Origin: Apibacter raozihei
GTDB taxonomy: Bacteria; Bacteroidota; Bacteroidia; Flavobacteriales; Weeksellaceae
Reading direction: 5' to 3'
NCBI RefSeq assembly: GCF_004014855.1
Contig: NZ_CP034930.1
Span: 2,461,716 to 2,525,715 of the forward strand
DNA length: 64,000 nt
In this document: in pieces, positions 27,771 through 35,764 of the stretch
How positions within the stretch are numbered: the stretch's first letter is position 1
Layout of the letters: each line of letters starts with the position of its first letter
The notes under the pieces: model-generated
What the model was told of the DNA's origin: nothing
The model's input: the letters and a program-made list of their open reading frames with translations, nothing else
Databases searched by the model: none
Translations under genes and position numbers: made by a program

Positions 27771-28733
27771 TTATTTAAACCCTTCGTCTAACAAAGTATG
27801 TAAATCTATAATACCAATATATTTATCCCCTTCTAATACAACCAACTGACCAATCTGATTTTCACGCAGCTCTTCGAAAGCTTTACTAGCCAGTTCGTTT
27901 TTCTGGATGGTTTTAGGATTCAATGACATAATATCCTTAGCAGTTAATTCATTATAATCAATATCTTTGGACAAAGTTCTTCTTAAATCTCCATCAGTTA
28001 TGACCCCTTTAACAACATCATTTTCTATAACGACGGTTATTCCATATGAAGAATAAGTCAGAGAGTTAATAATTTCTTTTAAATGGGCTGATAAATTTAC
28101 TTCCGGTTTTCGATCCTGTTTAATCACTTGTTCTACTTTCAAAAGTAATTTTTTACCTAATGCTCCCCCCGGATGAAATTTAGCAAAATCAGAAGATGTA
28201 AAATCACGGGCTTGTAGTAAGGCAAGAGCTATAGCATCTCCCAAAGCAAGTTGTACCGTTGTAGATGTGGTAGGGGCTAAATTATTAGGATCTGCTTCTT
28301 TTTCTATATGAGTATCAAGAAATATATCGGCATATTCTGCTAAGATACTATTTTTGTTAGCAGTCATAGCTATTAACTTGGACGAATAATCTTTAAGAAA
28401 AGGGACTACCTCAACAATTTCAGAAGAAGTTCCACTGTTAGAAATACAGATAACAACATCATCTTTTGTAATTAATCCCAGATCTCCGTGCTTAGCTTCT
28501 GCGGCATGTAAAAATTGCGAAGGAGTTCCGGTAGAATTAAATGTAGCTACGAGTTTATTAGCAATATGAGCGCTTTTACCTACCCCGCAAAGAACTAATT
28601 TTCCTTTAGAATTCAGAATGCATTTTACAGCAGTTATAAAATCATTACCTAATCGGTTATATAAAGATTTCAGTTCTGTAATTTCAAACAAAATAGTTTC
28701 TTTTCCGGCTTTTAATATATTTTCATTTTCCAA
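27771..28733 (-). CDS. kdsD: KpsF/GutQ-type arabinose-5-phosphate isomerase (TTG start)
   Basis: A 320-residue sugar-phosphate isomerase that makes D-arabinose 5-phosphate for KDO in lipopolysaccharide. The N-terminal SIS domain includes LVLCGVGKSAHIANKLVATF, FLHAAEAKHGDLGLI and ISNSGTSSEIVEVVPFLK. SDFAKFHPGGALGKKLL leads into a pair of CBS domains (ITVVIENDVVKGVITDGDLRR and IGQLVVLEGDKYIGIIDLHTLL). The only in-frame start giving the family N-terminus (ENENILKAGKETI) is the TTG at 28733. It is divergent from recQ and probably cotranscribed with tatC. Confidence 0.93.
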   Translation of the reverse strand: MENENILKAGKETILFEITELKSLYNRLGNDFITAVKCILNSKGKLVLCGVGKSAHIANKLVATFNSTGTPSQFLHAAEAKHGDLGLITKDDVVICISNSGTSSEIVEVVPFLKDYSSKLIAMTANKNSILAEYADIFLDTHIEKEADPNNLAPTTSTTVQLALGDAIALALLQARDFTSSDFAKFHPGGALGKKLLLKVEQVIKQDRKPEVNLSAHLKEIINSLTYSSYGITVVIENDVVKGVITDGDLRRTLSKDIDYNELTAKDIMSLNPKTIQKNELASKAFEELRENQIGQLVVLEGDKYIGIIDLHTLLDEGFK

Positions 28734-28822
28734 ACTAAATAATATTTTTTTGTATTTTGAAATTAAATTGTATTTTTAAACTTTAATAATGGCAAATTTA
28801 ATTAAAAAACTAAAGTTAAAGA

Positions 28823-31024
28823 ATGAAATCTTTAGAAAAAGACTTACCTAAGTCATTAAAAAAGTATTTTGGTTTTAATTCATTTAAAGAGCCGCAGGAA
28901 CAGGTTATTTCCAGTTTATTGGAAGGGAACAATGTATTTGTTTTAATGCCAACAGGAGGAGGAAAATCTTTATGTTATCAGTTGCCGGCGTTAATATTGG
29001 AAGGAACAGCTATAGTAGTGTCTCCTTTAATAGCTTTAATGAAAAATCAAGTTGATGCTGTACGGGGCATTTCTTCTCAGGAAGGTATCGCCCATGTGTT
29101 GAATTCATCTTTAAATAAAACAGAAATTAAAAGAGTTAAAGATGATATTACTTCCGGAACAACCAAATTATTATATGTAGCTCCGGAATCTTTGACCAAA
29201 GAAGAATATATTGATTTTTTTAAAACTATAAAATTATCTTTTTTTGCAATAGATGAAGCACATTGTATCTCTGAATGGGGTCATGATTTCAGGCCAGAAT
29301 ATAGAAATCTGCGGACTATCATAGAAAAAATAGGGAAAACGCCTATTATTGCACTTACTGCTACCGCAACACCTAAAGTGCAGGACGACATACAGAAAAC
29401 GTTAGGAATGACGGATGCCAAGGTCTTTAAATCTTCATTTAACAGACCTAATTTGTTTTATGAGGTAAGACCTAAAGTTAATCCTGAAAAACAAATCATT
29501 AAATATATAAAAGATAATCTGGGAAAATCAGGAATTATTTACTGTTTAAGCAGAAAAAAAGTTGAAGAGCTGGCGGAACTTCTCAGAGTTAACGGAATTA
29601 ATGCATTACCTTATCATGCAGGATTAGATGCAAAATCCAGAGCTACACACCAGGATAAATTTCTGATGGAGGAAGTTGATGTAATTTGTGCAACTATTGC
29701 TTTCGGTATGGGTATTGATAAACCGGATGTTCGTTTTGTTTTTCACTATGACATTCCTAAAAGTTTAGAGAGTTATTATCAGGAAACAGGTAGGGCAGGA
29801 AGAGACGGAGGCGAAGGCCATTGTATAGCATTTTATGATTATAAGGATATTGAAAAACTTGAAAAATTTTTAGCCGCTAAACCTGTTTCGGAAAGAGAAG
29901 TAGGCTTACAGCTTCTTCAGGAAGTAGTAGGATATGCTGAAACCTCAATGTCCAGAAGAAAATATTTACTACATTATTTCGGTGAAGAATTTGATGAAAT
30001 AAATGGTCTGGGAGCAAAAATGGATGATAACGCATTGCATCCTAAACCATTAATTGATGTATCTGAGCAGGTGTCACAAATTCTTTCTATAGTAGAAAAA
30101 ACCAAAGAAAAATTAAAATTGAAAGATTTGGTTAATGTTGCTATGGGAAAAGAATCTGTAATAACTAAATCCTATAAATTAGGAACGGAAGATTATTTTG
30201 GTATAGGTAAAGATAAAACTGACAATTTCTGGAAATCTGTGATTAGGCAGGCTATTGTTCATGATTTTTTAATTAAAGATATAGAAACTTACGGAGTATT
30301 AAAACTTTCAGTTTCAGGAAAAGAATTTTTAAAAAATTCAAGAGAAATATTAATGGCAGAGGACATTGATTTTGAAAAGGAAATTGATGCACAGAATCAG
30401 ATTGCTGTTCAGCCTACAGGAGGAGGGAATGCTCTTGATAAAAAGTTGTTTGATGATCTCAAGGATATTCGTAAAAAAGTTGCGAAAAAAAATAATATTC
30501 CTCCTTTTGCCGTATTTCAGGATCCCAGTCTTGAAGATATGGCTTTTCAATATCCTACCACATTACAGGAATTAGCTAATGTTTTTGGTGTTGGTGAGGG
30601 CAAAGCCAAGAAATTCGGAAAAGAATTTGTGGAGTATATTGCACAATATGTAGAAGAAAATGATATTGTACGTCCAGAAGATTTGGTAATAAAACATGTT
30701 GCAAATAAATCTTCACATAAAGTATTTATTATTCAAAGTACTGATAGAAAACTAGATTTGATAGATATAGCCAAAGCTAAAGATCTTTCCATGGATGATT
30801 TATTGAGTGAAATGGAAAGTATTGTTTATCAGGGAACTAAGTTAAATATTGATTATTATGTTGATGAATTGTTAGATGATGATCAACAGGAGGAAATCAT
30901 AGACTTTTTAATGGAGTCAGAAAGTGATAAAATGTCCGTTTTGTTACAAGAGTTTGGTGATGATTATTCTGATGATGAATTACGAATTATGAGAATCAAG
31001 TTTATAAGTGATGTAGCTAATTAA
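28823..31024 (+). CDS. recQ: ATP-dependent DNA helicase RecQ
   Basis: 3'-5' helicase of 733 residues acting in recombination and replication-fork repair. Walker A is VLMPTGGGKSLCYQLP, the DEAH box is FFAIDEAHCISEWGHDFRPEY, and motif III is ALTATATPKVQDDI. Helicase C carries YHAGLDAKSRATHQDKF and YYQETGRAGRDG. A zinc/RQC region follows, with CIAFYDYKD and MSRRKYLLHYFGE; several expected zinc cysteines look absent from this stretch. The HRDC domain is at about 545-625 (PPFAVFQDPSLEDMAFQYPTT). A long acidic C-terminal extension ends the protein. This long form is typical of Bacteroidota RecQ. Confidence 0.95.
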   Translation: MKSLEKDLPKSLKKYFGFNSFKEPQEQVISSLLEGNNVFVLMPTGGGKSLCYQLPALILEGTAIVVSPLIALMKNQVDAVRGISSQEGIAHVLNSSLNKTEIKRVKDDITSGTTKLLYVAPESLTKEEYIDFFKTIKLSFFAIDEAHCISEWGHDFRPEYRNLRTIIEKIGKTPIIALTATATPKVQDDIQKTLGMTDAKVFKSSFNRPNLFYEVRPKVNPEKQIIKYIKDNLGKSGIIYCLSRKKVEELAELLRVNGINALPYHAGLDAKSRATHQDKFLMEEVDVICATIAFGMGIDKPDVRFVFHYDIPKSLESYYQETGRAGRDGGEGHCIAFYDYKDIEKLEKFLAAKPVSEREVGLQLLQEVVGYAETSMSRRKYLLHYFGEEFDEINGLGAKMDDNALHPKPLIDVSEQVSQILSIVEKTKEKLKLKDLVNVAMGKESVITKSYKLGTEDYFGIGKDKTDNFWKSVIRQAIVHDFLIKDIETYGVLKLSVSGKEFLKNSREILMAEDIDFEKEIDAQNQIAVQPTGGGNALDKKLFDDLKDIRKKVAKKNNIPPFAVFQDPSLEDMAFQYPTTLQELANVFGVGEGKAKKFGKEFVEYIAQYVEENDIVRPEDLVIKHVANKSSHKVFIIQSTDRKLDLIDIAKAKDLSMDDLLSEMESIVYQGTKLNIDYYVDELLDDDQQEEIIDFLMESESDKMSVLLQEFGDDYSDDELRIMRIKFISDVAN

Positions 31025-31235
31025 TAAATTACTTTAAAATTATATTTACAAATCTTTATCTTAAATTTCTATTTAGTAAAAATCGGAATGTAAGATGAAG
31101 TTTTGTTTTATCAGATATATTTTTATTATAAGTATATAAAAAATATTATAAAGCTTCTACCTTATTAGTTTTATATTAATCAAAAATGATAATAAACTAT
31201 ATCTACAAAAAAGTAACAATTTAACTCGCGTTATG

Positions 31236-31850
31236 CTAAAACAGGCCATGGATATTAGATTCCACCTGATCGATAATTAGTCCCAAATGTTCTTTATTGT
31301 CAACAAAATCTATTTGATCAACATCAACAATCAATAATTTTCCTTCTTTATAACCAGAAATCCATTCTTCATATTTTTCGTTAAGACGATTCAAATAATC
31401 TATGCTGATAGAGGATTCATATTCTCGCCCTCTCTTTTGTATCTGACTTACCAGTTTTGGGATCGAAGCTCTAAGATAGATAAGTAAATCCGGAGCCTGA
31501 ATGTAATCTTTCATTAAATTAAAAAGATTAAGATAATTATTAAAATCCCGGGTCTGCATTAATCCCATCTCATGTAAATTTGCCGCAAAAATATATGCAT
31601 CCTCATAAATAGTACGATCCTGAATAATGTTTTTTTTACTTTCTCTAATTTCTTTTATTTGATTAAAGCGAGAACTTAAAAAGTAAATTTGGAGATTAAA
31701 GGACCACTTTGCCATGTCAAAATAAAAATCATCCAGATAAGGATTGTCATCCGCATCTTCAAACTGAGCAATCCATTGGTAATTTTTGGCTAATAGTTGA
31801 GTCAAAGTAGTTTTTCCAGCTCCTATATTTCCGGTTATTGCAATATGCAT
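31236..31850 (-). CDS. Deoxynucleoside kinase
   Basis: A 204-residue P-loop kinase of the dNK/dGK-dAK family that phosphorylates deoxynucleosides for nucleotide salvage. P-loop IAITGNIGAGKTTLTQLL (4-21), substrate-site segments FEDADDNPYLDDFYFDMAKWSFNLQIYFLSSRF, the ERS/DRS-like IIQDRTIYEDAYIFA, and the lid RGREYESSISIDYLNRLNEKYEEW are all present. It is preceded at 10 bases by an exported beta-rich protein on the same strand and converges with recQ. The 211-base space to recQ contains nothing else that I can recognise. Confidence 0.92.
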   Translation of the reverse strand: MHIAITGNIGAGKTTLTQLLAKNYQWIAQFEDADDNPYLDDFYFDMAKWSFNLQIYFLSSRFNQIKEIRESKKNIIQDRTIYEDAYIFAANLHEMGLMQTRDFNNYLNLFNLMKDYIQAPDLLIYLRASIPKLVSQIQKRGREYESSISIDYLNRLNEKYEEWISGYKEGKLLIVDVDQIDFVDNKEHLGLIIDQVESNIHGLF

Positions 31851-31860
31851 GGGTTAAGAT

Positions 31861-32700
31861 TTAAATTTCTGATTTCAGAGTGTAAAGATACATAACCTTA
31901 GATTTCCATAGAAATAATTGATCGTTTAATATGTAATAATTTTCAGCCTTTGCAGGGAGTTGAATCTTTTTAGGTTCATTTTCAAAATCATAGGAGTAAA
32001 AATAATTTTTATCAATCCATTCGAATTTGTTCTCATTCCAGAAATAATAATTTAAATCCGGAATATCAAAATATTGAACCTCACCATTCATATTATTTTG
32101 ACGAATAATTCTAAAGTTGTTAAGGGAATCTTGTTTAGAAATCTTTTTAGCTAAAAGGTAACGGCTGTATTTCGTCGCATAAATGTCTTTTAATTGAAAA
32201 TCTTTTAGAATTTTGCCGGTTAAAGAATTAGAAAATACAAGATTTTTATCATTCCTGTAATCATATTGTATAAAAGAACCGGAATTAAATTCATCAAAAT
32301 AGGTCAGGTTTTTATTATCTTGAACATATAAAAGTTGTGAGTTAATTATCTGGTCAGGCAGTATTTTCACAGGATCCTGAGTAAGATTTAGTTTATCATC
32401 AAAAAATTCCAATGTTTTATTCACTTTGTCCCACATAACTACAAATAAGGAATTAACAATAAATAATTTTTTGGTAGGATTGAAATTTTCAAAAGTATAT
32501 TTTTTAAAATCCTGGGTTATTTTTATGAGCGAATTATTTTGGTAAGAGGCAAAATATAAAGAATTAAAAGCATCTGATTGTAATAATATATAACTATCAG
32601 GAATATCGATCGTAATACTATCTTTTAAAGTAAAAATTTGTGCTTTTACTTGAAAGTTATAAGAAGAAACAAAGAATATCAATACTAAAATAAACTTCAT
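31861..32700 (-). CDS. Exported beta-propeller-like protein of unknown function
   Basis: A 279-residue protein with a signal peptide (MKFILVLIFFVSSYNFQVKA). The mature part is built of repeating beta-strand units of about 40 residues (LQSDAFNSLYFASYQNNSLIKITQDF, FIVNSLFVVMWDKVNKTLEFFDDKLNL, YVQDNKNLTYFDEF), which suggests an incomplete propeller. No catalytic motif is seen. It sits directly upstream of the deoxynucleoside kinase (10 bases), an arrangement that I recall as conserved in flavobacteria, though the functional link is unclear. Confidence 0.6.
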   Translation of the reverse strand: MKFILVLIFFVSSYNFQVKAQIFTLKDSITIDIPDSYILLQSDAFNSLYFASYQNNSLIKITQDFKKYTFENFNPTKKLFIVNSLFVVMWDKVNKTLEFFDDKLNLTQDPVKILPDQIINSQLLYVQDNKNLTYFDEFNSGSFIQYDYRNDKNLVFSNSLTGKILKDFQLKDIYATKYSRYLLAKKISKQDSLNNFRIIRQNNMNGEVQYFDIPDLNYYFWNENKFEWIDKNYFYSYDFENEPKKIQLPAKAENYYILNDQLFLWKSKVMYLYTLKSEI

Positions 32701-32762
32701 AAATTATATTTATAATAGGTAAAGATAAACAAATACTTAATTATTACATGTTTTTATATTAT

Positions 32763-32770
32763 TATATTTG
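32763..32770 (+). promoter_or_regulatory. Putative -7 promoter element (TATATTTG)
   Basis: Matches TAnnTTTG and lies 24 bases before the ATG at 32794. Confidence 0.5.
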
Positions 32771-32793
32771 CGGAAATTATTAATAAATAAATA

Positions 32794-33261
32794 ATGAATA
32801 CTTTTCTTTGGATATTTTCAGCATTAGTGGTTTTAGCTGCAATATTATTTTATTTTATAGCTAAAAATAAAAAGCGAGATGTTACAATAACCACAGATCT
32901 GGAAAAGAAAGAAGTATCCAGACCATTGCAAAGATTCATCACAGTTATTCAGGAATTCGAATTCAATGTAAAAGGGACTCAGGATAATGCACAAAGAACA
33001 AGCAGAAACCGTCAGATGCTTTTATTGGATATGGGAAGCTATGATGAAGTTATTCTTCAGCAGGATAGAGACAAATTTAACGGCGAGATTGTAGTTTTAA
33101 ATGAACAAGGATATGATTTGGGATATCTGGGTGATGATGATAAAATGAAAATTTCTCCTTACATGAATAAAGATTTATATAAAATTGAATCTGGTGTTAA
33201 ACGCTTTTACAGAGATGAAAAAGGTGAAAATCTGTCAATATATGTTACAATACTTGAATAA
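32794..33261 (+). CDS. Membrane-anchored protein with HIRAN-like domain
   Basis: A 155-residue protein with one N-terminal TM segment (about 4-23, FLWIFSALVVLAAILFYFIA) followed by a basic cytoplasmic-type stretch. The soluble part (residues 48-153) reads FEFNVKGTQDNAQRTSRNRQMLLLDM, then YDEVILQQDRDKFNGEIVVLNEQGYDLGYLGDDD. This resembles the HIRAN pattern (F-x-V-x-G, L-x-R-D-x-x-N-x-x-x-I-x-V-x-x-x-x-G-x-x-I-G-Y-L). HIRAN domains bind DNA 3' ends in helicases, so a membrane-tethered stand-alone copy would be unusual. The domain match is tentative. It is a monocistronic gene followed by about 500 bases without a gene. Confidence 0.5.
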   Translation: MNTFLWIFSALVVLAAILFYFIAKNKKRDVTITTDLEKKEVSRPLQRFITVIQEFEFNVKGTQDNAQRTSRNRQMLLLDMGSYDEVILQQDRDKFNGEIVVLNEQGYDLGYLGDDDKMKISPYMNKDLYKIESGVKRFYRDEKGENLSIYVTILE

Positions 33262-33754
33262 CGAAATTGTTTCTATTATACGTAAATAGACTAAAATCAT
33301 GCATTTAAATATCGTTTTTAATATAAAATTTCAAATATTTTAGTTTTTTTATACGTTATATTATAAATGAAAACACTGAAAAAAAATATGGTATAAAATA
33401 TCTTTTTTAAAATTTTTTTGACATATTTGTTATATAATATGTTTTTTTTTATCAATTGAGGATTTCCTCATTTTTATTTGAAAATTTCTTCCGAATTTTG
33501 CTAATAAGTTGAAGATAATACTTCTTCTTATAGACAGGAAAGTAAGATTGATTATAGTAAGAGAATTTTGAATTTAAGTTAAAAGCTGGGCTCTAATGTA
33601 ACATTAAAAACTTTATTATTTAATCGACTAAATTAAGAGTGCAATAAACGAAATAGTGTACTCTTTTGTTGATTTTCTTTTCAGGGATTCGGATGTTTTT
33701 TGATTTTTTAAATTAAATAGTAGTTCTGAGATTTTTCCATTTCTTGTTTTTAAT
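33262..33754. other. Gene-free AT-rich stretch with small hairpins
   Basis: About 490 bases without a credible gene or tRNA. A short stem GAGG-ATTT-CCTC at 33458-33469 followed by five T could be a weak terminator for the preceding gene. AAGAGT and ACTCTT arms near 33635-33667 could form another hairpin in the prmA leader. Nothing else is recognised. Confidence 0.4.
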
Positions 33755-33762
33755 TAAATTTG
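33755..33762 (+). promoter_or_regulatory. Putative -7 promoter element of prmA (TAAATTTG)
   Basis: Matches TAnnTTTG and lies 19 bases before the ATG at 33781. A palindrome, TGCGTTCGCA, overlaps its end (33761-33770) and could be an operator. Confidence 0.5.
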
Positions 33763-33780
33763 CGTTCGCAAATAATATAT

Positions 33781-34614
33781 ATGAAGTATATAGAATACCA
33801 ATTTTCGGTAAAACCTCTGAATCCATGGAAAGATATTTTAATAGCTTATCTGGCTGAATTAGAATTCGAAAGTTTTGTTGATTCAGATACAGGTTTTATG
33901 GCTTATATTAAAGAATCTTCAGATGACGAACAACTTGTAAAAGAACTTCCTGTTTTATCCTCAGATCAAGTCGAAGTTACCTATCAAAGGCAAAAGTCAC
34001 CTGATATTAACTGGAATGAAGAATGGGAAAAAAACTTTACACCTGTAAACATTGAAGATCAGGTTTATCTCCATGCAGATTTTCATCCTAAAAGAACTGA
34101 TATTCCTTACCCTATCATTATTGAACCTAAAATGTCTTTTGGTACAGGTCATCATGAAACTACCTACAATATGATCCACGCTATGTTATCTATGAATTTT
34201 GAAGGCAAAGATGTATTGGATATGGGAAGTGGTACCGGAGTTCTGGGTATTTTTGCCAAAATGAAAGGAGCTAACTTTGTGGAAGCTATAGATATTGATG
34301 AGTGGTCGTATGGTAATGCAGTGGAAAACGCTACGAAAAATGGAATATCCATTCAAATCAAATTAGGGGATGCAAGCCTTTTAGGTCATCATAAATTTGA
34401 TATAATTTTAGCTAATATAAATAAAAATATACTTTTACAGGATATAAATATATATGCGGAAAATTTAAATGCTTCCGGTCAATTATTGTTAAGTGGCATA
34501 TATGAACATGATTTTGAAGATATTATCAATGAATGTGAAAAGTATGGCTTAAATTTTGTTCAGAAGTGGTCAAAAAATAACTGGATTTCAATATTATTAA
34601 CCCATGATTTATAA
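33781..34614 (+). CDS. prmA: Ribosomal protein L11 methyltransferase
   Basis: A SAM-dependent methyltransferase of 277 residues that trimethylates ribosomal protein uL11. The start at 33781 (MKYIEYQFSVKPLNPWKDIL) is chosen over an earlier in-frame codon because it matches the family and the promoter spacing. An N-terminal recognition domain precedes INWNEEWEKNFTPV, IEPKMSFGTGHHETT, motif I VLDMGSGTGVLGIFAKMKGA and the post-motif DIILANINKNILLQ. It overlaps clpS by 11 bases, so the two are coupled. Confidence 0.95.
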   Translation: MKYIEYQFSVKPLNPWKDILIAYLAELEFESFVDSDTGFMAYIKESSDDEQLVKELPVLSSDQVEVTYQRQKSPDINWNEEWEKNFTPVNIEDQVYLHADFHPKRTDIPYPIIIEPKMSFGTGHHETTYNMIHAMLSMNFEGKDVLDMGSGTGVLGIFAKMKGANFVEAIDIDEWSYGNAVENATKNGISIQIKLGDASLLGHHKFDIILANINKNILLQDINIYAENLNASGQLLLSGIYEHDFEDIINECEKYGLNFVQKWSKNNWISILLTHDL

Positions 34615-34891
34615 TAATCAGCCTAATTGGAAAGAACAGGAGAATGTAGATACATTAGTGGAAGAAGAAAATCCACATGTAATAGTTCTTCATAATGATG
34701 ATGTTAATACATTTGACTTTGTAATCGATAGCCTGATTGAAGTATGTGGTCATAGTTTAGAGCAGGCCCAGCAGTGTACCTATTTGGTTCATTACAAAGG
34801 AAAATGTGAGGTTAAAACAGGCTCTCTTGAAGATCTCATTCCCATGAATAATGCTTTATTACGAAGAGGTCTGTCTTCAGAAGTCGTATAA
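34604..34891 (+). CDS. clpS: ATP-dependent Clp protease adaptor ClpS
   Basis: A 95-residue adaptor that binds N-degron substrates and delivers them to ClpAP/ClpCP. The core VIVLHNDDVNTFDFVIDSLIEVCGHSLEQAQQCTYLVHYKGKC contains the NDD substrate-binding triad and the helix-binding residues. The Met start overlaps the end of prmA by 11 bases in a different frame. Length is normal, and a terminator follows. Confidence 0.95.
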   Translation: MIYNNQPNWKEQENVDTLVEEENPHVIVLHNDDVNTFDFVIDSLIEVCGHSLEQAQQCTYLVHYKGKCEVKTGSLEDLIPMNNALLRRGLSSEVV

Positions 34892-34910
34892 CTGTTGATA
34901 TAATAATATA

Positions 34911-34939
34911 AAAAACCTTACTATTCGGTAAGGTTTTTT
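34911..34939 (+). terminator. Rho-independent terminator of prmA-clpS
   Basis: Stem AACCTTAC (34914-34921) with GTAAGGTT (34928-34935), extended by A/T pairs, has a 6-base loop and a T run, 20 bases after the clpS stop. Confidence 0.85.
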
Positions 34940-34968
34940 TGTTTTGATCAAAAAATTGAAAGGTTAAT

Positions 34969-35739
34969 TTACTTAATTAAAGATGAAGGCTGTAGCAAAT
35001 TTTTAAGTCTTACTGGTGCATCCGTCGTTATAAAATCTATTTTTTTATCAATTAACAGATGCATGTCATTATCTTCATTAACAGTCCATACATTAATTTT
35101 TAAACCCATTTCTTTTGCTTCCTGTAACCATTCAGGTTTAGAGATTAATAAAACTTTATAATAATAATCGATCCCTGTTAACCCTATTTCTTTGATTGTT
35201 TTCGGACTTACATCGCTTCCCAAATAATATATTTCAGAATTCGGATTTTTAGATTTTAGTTCTTTACAAATATTCATACTAAATGATATGAATTCAATTT
35301 GTTTTTCAAGATTATATTTTTTTACTAAAGCCAAAACTTCACGAACAGCTCTTTTTTCGTTTTCTTGTTTTTTATGAGGTTTAATTTCTAAAATTAATTG
35401 TAAATCCGCAAAAGATTTACCCAAAATGAGATATTGTTCCAGTGTAGGAAGAATTTCTCCGTTTGGAAGTTTTAAGTTACTTAGTTGGGAGTAGGGTGTA
35501 TTCTCAATTACATGACCTTGTATGTCATCATCGTGATTTACAACAGGGATGCCATCTGAAGTTATTAAAACATCAAATTCAGAACCATAAACTTTTATTT
35601 CGTTTGCTTTGGATAAAGATACCAGAGAATTTTGTGCACTGCCCGCAGTATCCCAGTAACCTCTGTGTGCAATTACACGTGTTTGGGTATAAAACAAATT
35701 TATATTCATGAATAATAAAATTACAATTGCGTTTTTCAT
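34969..35739 (-). CDS. Exported glycerophosphodiester phosphodiesterase
   Basis: A 256-residue GDPD-family enzyme with a signal peptide (MKNAIVILLFMNINLFYTQ). TIM-barrel motifs are VIAHRGYWDTAGSAQNSLVSL (HRG), GSEFDVLITSDGIPVVNHDD (metal/His site), LQLILEIKP and the C-terminal INVWTVNEDNDMHLLIDKKIDFITTDAPV. It would hydrolyse glycerophosphodiesters in the periplasm, releasing glycerol 3-phosphate. It lies 25 bases downstream of the large TonB-dependent receptor on the same strand, suggesting import and hydrolysis of a phosphodiester nutrient or polymer. That coupling is inference. Confidence 0.92.
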   Translation of the reverse strand: MKNAIVILLFMNINLFYTQTRVIAHRGYWDTAGSAQNSLVSLSKANEIKVYGSEFDVLITSDGIPVVNHDDDIQGHVIENTPYSQLSNLKLPNGEILPTLEQYLILGKSFADLQLILEIKPHKKQENEKRAVREVLALVKKYNLEKQIEFISFSMNICKELKSKNPNSEIYYLGSDVSPKTIKEIGLTGIDYYYKVLLISKPEWLQEAKEMGLKINVWTVNEDNDMHLLIDKKIDFITTDAPVRLKNLLQPSSLIK

Positions 35740-35764
35740 TGGATAATATTAATTGATTATGTTT

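Noticed and set aside
33457-33475. Short hairpin with T run after the HIRAN-like gene
   Set aside because: The stem is only four to six base pairs and lies nearly 200 bases past the stop. It is mentioned as a weak element in the gap but not called as a terminator.
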